A DNA stretch of 64,000 bases from Anaerolineales bacterium (GTDB lineage Bacteria; Chloroflexota; Anaerolineae; Anaerolineales; Villigracilaceae): positions 1-64,000 of the forward strand of contig JAUQXA010000054.1 in assembly GCA_030834895.1 (NCBI GenBank), given 5' to 3'. Made by a program: the position numbers and the translations under genes. The notes beneath the pieces are model-generated. The model saw only the letters and a list, made by a program, of their open reading frames with translations, did not search any database and was not told the DNA's origin. This document shows, one piece after another, positions 58,494 to 64,000 of this stretch; position 1 is the first letter of the stretch; each line of letters opens with the position of its first letter.

Positions 58494-60212
58494 ATGACAA
58501 ATCTTTTTAGGAAAACAAATCAAAAACCGCCTGGCCGCAAAAGCGCGCAAGGAATGATTGAATTTGCCCTGGTATTGCCCGTGCTGCTGATGATGCTCGT
58601 CGGTATCATCGAGTTTTCACGCCTGTTGTTTGCCTGGATCATCGTCGAAAATTCCACCCGCTTCGGCATCCGCTACGCGGTAACAGGCAATTTCGATCCG
58701 CAATACTGCACGGATTACAATAGCAACTGCGCCAGCGATGGCGGGACCGAAGAGCTGGAACTGGATGAGATAAACACATTGATCGATATGGCACGCCTTC
58801 CTTCCATTAAGGACGAAACCCGCCGCATCATCATTGGATTCTATTACGACCAAGCCAATGAAGACGACAATTCCGGCCAGGATTTGACGGAAGCCGACGA
58901 TAACTATCTTAATATTACGGTCTGTTCAGAGAGGGATGGGCGCTGGTTCGAGCCACCCGTGATGGCCAGTGACATCTATGCCGAATGTCACGATTCGGAA
59001 GACGCCGCCGACTCAGGACAGCCAGTGTATGTCGCGACGGACTATAATTTTACCTTCATCGTCCTGCCGATTTTCAAGATCGAGCCGCGCATGATCCACC
59101 TGGCCTCCTACCGCCAGGGGATTGTGGAACAGTTCCGCGGTTCGCGCGCCATTAATACGCGTTTGCCCAGTAACCAGCCCACAGAAACTCCCACCGTTAC
59201 CAGCACGCCCACAGAAACCTTTACACCCACCAACACCAACACCCCCACCTCTACGAGCACGCCAACTAGGACGCCAACGCCAACCCGTACCCCAACCTTA
59301 ACAAGTACCCCGACTCTAACGAACACACCAACTGTTACCAATACGCCAACGGTGACGCGTACGCCAACCCCAACGCGCACCCCCACCAACACCCCCACGC
59401 CTGATTGTTCCGATATTTACATCAGAAGCGGGCAGACATATACCACCACCATCGGCGGTTACCAAGCCTTCCGCACGTCGGTTAGAAATGATAACCTCCA
59501 AACCGCCTATCTGGTCAACGCAGAGCTGACGTGGACTGTCGTTTCCAATATGACCGTACGATATTTCTACTTTGGCAGCCAGTACTATCCATCCAGCGGC
59601 AGTTGGGGCACGAACGCCTCGCCTGTTTCCTATAACTCCAGCGGGAACATGAGCTTGAACGTCCCCAGAGGCACGAACAAGACCTGGGCGGCCACCTTCA
59701 ACAATGCGCAAATGATCGGCGCCTACACCGTAGGTTTGACCTTCGAGTTCCCCGACTGGGGCACATGTCCCACCATTTACGCTAGTACCAACAACTATAC
59801 CCCCACTTACACGCCAACGAGCACAAGGACAAATACGCCGACCATCACGCCTACGCCGACTATCACGCGCACGCCAACCATCACACGCACGCCAACCATC
59901 ACACAAACGCCGACCATCACGCGCACACCAACAAAGACAGCCACGCGGACGCCATCCCCAACCATCACCAATACGTCGCCGCCCACGGGCACATTCACCA
60001 ATACGCCCACGCGCACGAACACGCCAAAGGTGACGCCGACGTTTACAGCGACACCGACAAACTCACCGACGAGGACCAATACGCCCACGCTGACCAGTAC
60101 GCCGACGAAGACGTCCACGCCGACGAACACGCGTACGCCCACGCCAAATATCACGCCAACATCCACGCCGACAAGGACTTCTACACCAACTAGGACGAAG
60201 CAACCTGATTAA
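58494..60212 (+). CDS. TadE-like pseudopilin with two long Thr-Pro stalks
   Basis: 572 residues. Helix SAQGMIEFALVLPVLLMMLV (Glu at +5) and a TadE domain (about 15-225) precede a Thr-Pro stalk (about 230-300), an insert domain (about 303-440; Tyr/Thr-rich, YIRSGQTYTTTIGGYQAFR) and a final Thr-Pro tail (about 440-572) that ends in RTKQPD. The tail is low complexity with no membrane anchor. The stalks would be strong O-glycosylation candidates. A terminator follows the gene. Confidence 0.82.
   Translation: MTNLFRKTNQKPPGRKSAQGMIEFALVLPVLLMMLVGIIEFSRLLFAWIIVENSTRFGIRYAVTGNFDPQYCTDYNSNCASDGGTEELELDEINTLIDMARLPSIKDETRRIIIGFYYDQANEDDNSGQDLTEADDNYLNITVCSERDGRWFEPPVMASDIYAECHDSEDAADSGQPVYVATDYNFTFIVLPIFKIEPRMIHLASYRQGIVEQFRGSRAINTRLPSNQPTETPTVTSTPTETFTPTNTNTPTSTSTPTRTPTPTRTPTLTSTPTLTNTPTVTNTPTVTRTPTPTRTPTNTPTPDCSDIYIRSGQTYTTTIGGYQAFRTSVRNDNLQTAYLVNAELTWTVVSNMTVRYFYFGSQYYPSSGSWGTNASPVSYNSSGNMSLNVPRGTNKTWAATFNNAQMIGAYTVGLTFEFPDWGTCPTIYASTNNYTPTYTPTSTRTNTPTITPTPTITRTPTITRTPTITQTPTITRTPTKTATRTPSPTITNTSPPTGTFTNTPTRTNTPKVTPTFTATPTNSPTRTNTPTLTSTPTKTSTPTNTRTPTPNITPTSTPTRTSTPTRTKQPD
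59180..59402 (+). repeat. Coding Thr-Pro microrepeat, first stalk
   Basis: About 220 bases of degenerate ACNCCNAC-type units with varying spacer codons, encoding TPT/NTPT/RTPT. Different codons are used for the same residues, so the repeat is selected at protein level or is old. Confidence 0.8.
59802..60195 (+). repeat. Coding Thr-Pro microrepeat, second stalk
   Basis: About 390 bases of similar units with local near-identical blocks (ACCATCACACGCACGCCA-type), which suggests more recent expansion than in the first stalk. Confidence 0.8.
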
Positions 60213-60228
60213 TCTGAACACCTGAAAT

Positions 60229-60269
60229 AAAAAAGATGCCAGTCCTGAAAAACGGCTGGCATCTTTTTT
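60229..60269 (+). terminator. Terminator of the pseudopilin cluster
   Basis: AAAAAAGATGCCAG pairs with CTGGCATCTTTTTT around a 10-base loop region. Confidence 0.9.
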
Positions 60270-60329
60270 ACGGTATAATCATACAAATCTAATCCAGAAA
60301 GGAGGCATCAGAAAAAACACACGGGAAAG

Positions 60330-60445
60330 ACAGCGCATGGACCCCGCGCATCGCGGGGTTGACGAGGACGAGGGTTCTCCATTGCGAAATGGAGTTAATC
60401 TTCCCCCACCCTGCCCTCCCCCAAGGGAGAGGGATAAGGCGAGGA
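60330..60445. repeat. Repeat array upstream of glmS, part 1
   Basis: The palindrome ACCCCGCGCATCGCGGGGTT (60337-60361) is followed by a CCCTCCCCCAAGGGAGAGGG element (60411-60432) of the CCTCCCCC class. The gap 60270-60705 has no gene; a short ORF across it consists only of repeats. Confidence 0.65.
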
Positions 60446-60582
60446 AGAGAAAATCGAACGATCAGCGGAAGCCCTCCGGGTAGGCCAGACCCGTCACATC
60501 TTTTCCCTCCAAAAGATAACTCCGCCCCCAACACCCGCAGGCAACTGCGCAGGCAAAGGGCGTGGGATGGCAAAAATCAATC

Positions 60583-60680
60583 ATGTCATTGCGAGGGCGA
60601 TGCACTTCGCCCGAAGCAATCTCCTTTTAATGAGGAGATTGCTTCGTCGCTAAGAGCAAGTGCGCTCCTCGCAATGACAT
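60583..60680. repeat. Repeat element ATGTCATTGCGAGG ... CCTCGCAATGACAT
   Basis: 14-base perfect terminal inverted repeats flank a 98-base element with an inner inverted repeat GCAATCTCC / GGAGATTGC. It is the close relative of 10787-10998 and lies in the glmS leader. Confidence 0.85.
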
Positions 60681-60707
60681 AAAATCTAATAATCGGAGGA
60701 CTCCCCT

Positions 60708-62555
60708 ATGTGTGGAATCGTCGGATATGTTGGCCCGCGTGATGCGGTGTCCATCATCCTCAATGGCTTGAAAAGGCTTGAATATCGCGGCTATGATTCG
60801 GCTGGTGTGGCTGTCATCAACAGCAACCAGATCGAGGTCAGAAGAGACGCGGGTAAACTATCGCAATTGGTTGACCTGGTGGCGAAATCTCCGCTGAGCG
60901 GCGCACCGGGCATTGGTCACACGCGCTGGGCGACGCATGGCGCACCATCCGCCCGCAACGCGCATCCGCATGTCGGCAGCACGGGACGCATGGTCGTGGT
61001 GCACAACGGCATCGTGGAAAACTTCCTCGAAATCAAGGACGAACTCGTCAGCGAAGGCGTGAACTTCCTTTCGGATACCGACACTGAAACCATCGTCCAC
61101 CTTGCAGAGCATCAGCAGGCGGCGAGTTCGGATGGCAATTTTGTCGAAGCCGCGCGGCGCACCTTCCAAAAGATCGAAGGCGCAAACGTGGTCGTGTTAA
61201 TGTCTGCCGACGAGCCAGACAAAATCGTCACCGCCAGAATCGGCAACGCAGGCGGCGTGGTCATCGGCTTGGGCGAAGGCGAAAACTTCATCGCCTCAGA
61301 CATCCCCGCCATTTTGGAACACACCCGCCGCGTCATCTTCCTCGAATCGCGGCAGATGGCAATCGTCACCCGCGACAGCGTCCGCATCGAAACGCTGGAC
61401 GGCAGGGAAGTCAAACCTGAAATTCACACCATCGCCTGGGACGCCGTCGCTGCCGAAAAAGGCGAATACCGCCACTTCATGCAGAAGGAAATCCATGAGC
61501 AGGTGCGCGCACTGACCGATACCCTTGCCGGGCGCGTGGACTTCAAAGAGGGTCGCATCCGCCTGCCCGAACTCAACCTCACCCCAGAACTCGCCAAACG
61601 CATCCAGCGCATCTACATCACCGCCTGCGGCACAGCGGCATACGCGGGCATGGTCGGCAAAACCCTGATCGAAAAAATCGCCCGCATCCCCGTTGAAGTG
61701 GTCATCGGCTCCGAGTTCCGCTACAGCGACCCGATCATCGACGAAAACACCGTCGTGCTTGCCATCTCGCAATCGGGCGAAACCGCTGACACGCTCGCCG
61801 CCATGGAAGAAGGACGGCGCAAAGGCGGGATTGTCTGGAGCATCGTCAATGCGATTGGCTCACAGGCGATGCGCGTCGCGAACGGAACCATCGCGATGCA
61901 AAGCGGACCCGAAATCGGGGTTGCCTCGACGAAGGCATTTACCACGCCTTTGGTGGATCAATACATGCTGGCGATTCTCCTCGCTGACTTGCGCGGCGTC
62001 ATCGACGACAAAACCCGCCGCGAGCTGGTTTCCGACCTAAGGCTGATTCCCGATCTGGCCGGGCGCGTACTCGACACCGAACCGGAAATCGAAAAGGTCG
62101 CTCACGCGCTCAAAGACATTGACGGCTGTCTCTACCTAGGGCGCGGCATCAACATGCCCATCGCCTACGAGGGCGCGCTCAAACTCAAAGAGATTTCCTA
62201 CATCCACGCCGAAGGTTACCCCGCTGGAGAAATGAAGCACGGACCCATTGCCCTGATCGACGAGGAAATGCCCGTGCTGTGCATCGCTCCCAAAGACCCC
62301 TGGCACGAAAAGATGATCTCGCAGATCCAGCAGGCCAAGGCGCGAAACGGGCTTGTGATCGCCGTAGCCACCGAAGGCGACGAACTCATCGCGGGCATGG
62401 CCGACCATGTGCTGTGGGTCCCCGAAGCCCCGTGGATGCTCTCACCCGTCATCACCGTCCTGCCGCTGCAAATGCTGGCCTATCACATCGCCACCATTCG
62501 CGGTTTGGATGTGGACCAACCTCGCAACCTAGCCAAGAGCGTGACCGTAGAATAG
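60708..62555 (+). CDS. glmS: Glutamine-fructose-6-phosphate aminotransferase (isomerizing)
   Basis: 615 residues. The N-terminal Cys nucleophile is in MCGIVGYVGPRD; the glutaminase domain contains RWATHGAPSARNAHPH. Two SIS domains follow (YITACGTAAYAGMVG; AISQSGETADTLAAM; the final KEISYIHAEGYPAGEMKHGP, ending in LAKSVTVE). It makes glucosamine 6-phosphate, the first step to UDP-GlcNAc, substrate of the MurA encoded at 50.7 kb. GGAGG lies eight bases before the start. No glmS ribozyme is visible in the leader. Confidence 0.96.
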   Translation: MCGIVGYVGPRDAVSIILNGLKRLEYRGYDSAGVAVINSNQIEVRRDAGKLSQLVDLVAKSPLSGAPGIGHTRWATHGAPSARNAHPHVGSTGRMVVVHNGIVENFLEIKDELVSEGVNFLSDTDTETIVHLAEHQQAASSDGNFVEAARRTFQKIEGANVVVLMSADEPDKIVTARIGNAGGVVIGLGEGENFIASDIPAILEHTRRVIFLESRQMAIVTRDSVRIETLDGREVKPEIHTIAWDAVAAEKGEYRHFMQKEIHEQVRALTDTLAGRVDFKEGRIRLPELNLTPELAKRIQRIYITACGTAAYAGMVGKTLIEKIARIPVEVVIGSEFRYSDPIIDENTVVLAISQSGETADTLAAMEEGRRKGGIVWSIVNAIGSQAMRVANGTIAMQSGPEIGVASTKAFTTPLVDQYMLAILLADLRGVIDDKTRRELVSDLRLIPDLAGRVLDTEPEIEKVAHALKDIDGCLYLGRGINMPIAYEGALKLKEISYIHAEGYPAGEMKHGPIALIDEEMPVLCIAPKDPWHEKMISQIQQAKARNGLVIAVATEGDELIAGMADHVLWVPEAPWMLSPVITVLPLQMLAYHIATIRGLDVDQPRNLAKSVTVE

Positions 62556-62560
62556 AAAAT

Positions 62561-62604
62561 AATTCAAAACACGCCCCGAAAAAAATCGGGGCGTGTTTTG
62601 AATT
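62561..62604. terminator. Bidirectional terminator after glmS
   Basis: AATTCAAAACACGCCCCGA and TCGGGGCGTGTTTTGAATT form a perfect 19-bp stem around an A-rich loop; it serves glmS and the convergent gene. Confidence 0.9.
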
Positions 62605-62626
62605 AAAGTGAATCGTGGTAAAAGCT

Positions 62627-63871
62627 CTACTCACCCATCGAAACCGCCATCACGTCATAATATGTGCCCGCGCCAAAGCCGTCGAACAGGATGTGGTCGC
62701 CCAGGTTGATCTCAGGCAGTTTTCGCAGGAAGGCAATCATGTTCGAAGCGGCGCTGACGTTCCCGAAATCGTTCAACAGCCAGGGCATGGGAAATTCGAT
62801 GCCAAGTTTAGAAAGATGCTTTGCCTTCAACACATTAATCTTATAGTTGGCGTGATGCACGATTCCCAGCGTAATGGACTTGCCTGATTGGCCGAGCCTG
62901 TCCATCAACGCCTGGTATTCGCGGTACACATCCTCCACCACCTGCACACCTGTGCGGACAAACAACTTGACCATACCCATCAGCCCCGCCATTTCAATCG
63001 ACTCGCCGTTCTTTGGTTCGTTCATCAACCCTGCAATGCGGATGGTATTCTCATCATCCTGCACGATATCGATCATCGAGCCGGATGCAGCCGCCGAACG
63101 CGAATGCGGATAGTACATGCGCACCGCCAGCAGACCTTCTTCATCGTAGTTCTCGAAACTCCGACCCACCAGAAATTTCATCGTCTCACCGGGCACCACG
63201 CCGATCACACCCATGCCATTGCCGAACAGTTGCAGGGCGTTCTTGTCACTTGCACCGCTGACGAAACGGCTCAAACCTTCGATGCCGCCGACTAAAACCT
63301 TTTTGCCGCGCAATCGTTCCGCGATATTCAACCGGCCGGGCCGCGAGAGTTCCGGGTTCAGGGCAAGGTGCAGAGCACCCATCGAGCCATCGCAGGCCTT
63401 ATGTACGCTGACCTTCAAAGCCGATTCGGGGATGCCCGCCATTTGTGAAATACGGGAAACGTAATCGGGAGAGACGGGCCCACTGATGCCAATCAGCACC
63501 CCCTCCACATCGGAGGCGTTCCATCCACAGGTTTGCAAGGCACGCTTCAACAACCGCGAACCGATCTCCAACTCCAGTTGCAGATGATCGACAGGACTTA
63601 ACGTCGGAACGTGCTGACGGAAATCGAACCCCAACTCGGAAAGGTTCAACACATCCTCGGCAGCCAAACTTTGTCCCATGCGCTCCGCTACGAGGGCCGG
63701 CAGGTTGGCATTATCGTAACTCTGCCCCCACGAACCATACACACCCCCAATACCGAGCCGGGAGTTGTTCACAGCCTCCAGACCGAGCGGCACGCCGGGA
63801 CCGATTGGGATAACATGTTTTTCCACATTTGGACGATCATAGAACGACATGATTAAAGGTTTGTCAGACAT
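62627..63871 (-). CDS. KAS III / FabH-like beta-ketoacyl synthase
   Basis: 414 residues with thiolase-fold motifs: catalytic Cys in VHKACDGSMGALHLA, His in LGIVHHANYKINVL and Asn in NDFGNVSAASNMIA, the Cys-His-Asn triad of KAS III enzymes. The family usually has HQAN and GNTSAAS, so this is a divergent group. The N-terminus is about 60 residues longer than FabH. It may start a specialised fatty acid or polyketide-like chain. A strong ribosome site (GGAAGGAG) precedes the ATG. Confidence 0.85.
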   Translation of the reverse strand: MSDKPLIMSFYDRPNVEKHVIPIGPGVPLGLEAVNNSRLGIGGVYGSWGQSYDNANLPALVAERMGQSLAAEDVLNLSELGFDFRQHVPTLSPVDHLQLELEIGSRLLKRALQTCGWNASDVEGVLIGISGPVSPDYVSRISQMAGIPESALKVSVHKACDGSMGALHLALNPELSRPGRLNIAERLRGKKVLVGGIEGLSRFVSGASDKNALQLFGNGMGVIGVVPGETMKFLVGRSFENYDEEGLLAVRMYYPHSRSAAASGSMIDIVQDDENTIRIAGLMNEPKNGESIEMAGLMGMVKLFVRTGVQVVEDVYREYQALMDRLGQSGKSITLGIVHHANYKINVLKAKHLSKLGIEFPMPWLLNDFGNVSAASNMIAFLRKLPEINLGDHILFDGFGAGTYYDVMAVSMGE

Positions 63872-63978
63872 ATTAATAAACTCCTTCCCGTATTAAAACC
63901 CCCAACTACGCAAAAAGCTACCCCGAAAGTGAAATTCCGCGGGTAGAATAGGGCGCATTATATCTTTGGAGGTTTACC

Positions 63979-64000
63979 ATGCGCCCTGACTGGGATTCCT
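63979..64000 (+). CDS. Start of a gene, probably dCMP deaminase (partial)
   Basis: ATG 63979 has GGAGG seven bases upstream and encodes MRPDWDS to the window edge. This N-terminus is like that of dCMP/cytidine deaminases (M-RP-W-D). Only seven residues are visible, so the assignment is weak. Confidence 0.4.

Noticed and set aside
59180..60195. CRISPR-like repeat tracts
   Set aside because: The units are in-frame Thr-Pro codons with no constant repeat/spacer pattern.
60270..60707. glmS ribozyme in the glmS leader
   Set aside because: No conserved ribozyme core is visible; the gap consists of dispersed repeats.

Overview
The window looks like a chromosomal segment of a bacterium of the Chloroflexota, most probably Anaerolineae-like. 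This is an inference from gene style, not from a marker gene: lipoproteins and pilin-like proteins with Thr/Pro stalks, an ECF sigma factor paired with a DUF5667 membrane protein, a T-box-controlled type 2 isoleucyl-tRNA synthetase, a CO-dehydrogenase/xanthine-dehydrogenase-like hydroxylase with fused FAD and FeS subunits, tandem DUF1361 proteins, and many short dispersed palindromes. No rRNA, tRNA, CRISPR array, phage or transposase gene was found.

Layout. 1-8.2 kb: housekeeping and signalling genes, mostly on the minus strand (rsfS, thpR, a receiver protein, ECF sigma/DUF5667 pair, FMN-binding protein, M29 aminopeptidase, secreted phosphoesterase), then a STAS protein. 8.2-12.5 kb: a large DUF4062-STAND-TPR protein (possible defence NLR-like protein), a repeat-filled gap and tryptophanase. 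12.6-15.7 kb: two overlapping acyltransferases, a PilZ protein and a thiolase. 15.7-24.7 kb: an accessory-looking stretch with small lipoproteins, an HEXXH protein, a candidate small RNA, a PatB-type lyase, a single-chain type IIG-like restriction-modification enzyme riddled with in-frame repeat insertions, a polytopic membrane protein and a sulfotransferase. 24.7-39.9 kb: Nudix, aldolase, a molybdenum hydroxylase cluster (fused FAD/2Fe-2S subunit, small membrane protein, large subunit) and its accessory genes (yqeB, yqeC-mocA fusion, second mocA), interleaved with hydrolase, DinB and DUF1361 genes, then lipid genes. 40-52 kb: GNAT, phosphatidylcholine-synthase-like enzyme, T-box/ileS, metallophosphoesterase, S1-domain protein, prfB with a programmed frameshift, ftsY, thioredoxin, two Thr/Pro lipoproteins, murA. 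52-60.2 kb: a prepilin peptidase followed by six TadE/TadG-like pseudopilin genes, one with a von Willebrand A domain and two with long Thr-Pro stalks. 60.2-64 kb: repeat array, glmS, a KAS III-like enzyme and the first codons of a probable dCMP deaminase gene.

How the parts fit. The molybdenum hydroxylase genes and yqeB/yqeC/mocA probably form one maturation-plus-enzyme module. The prepilin peptidase probably processes the TadE/TadG-like proteins encoded after it, giving a surface structure whose Tad motor must lie elsewhere. Acyltransferases, a diacylglycerol-kinase-family protein and a CDP-alcohol phosphatidyltransferase suggest local clustering of membrane lipid genes.

The most striking signal not explained by ordinary genes is the set of short palindromic repeats. 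At least seven sequence classes are dispersed in gaps, in leader regions, and inside the coding sequences of the restriction enzyme (five sites) and the STAND protein (two sites), always preserving the reading frame.
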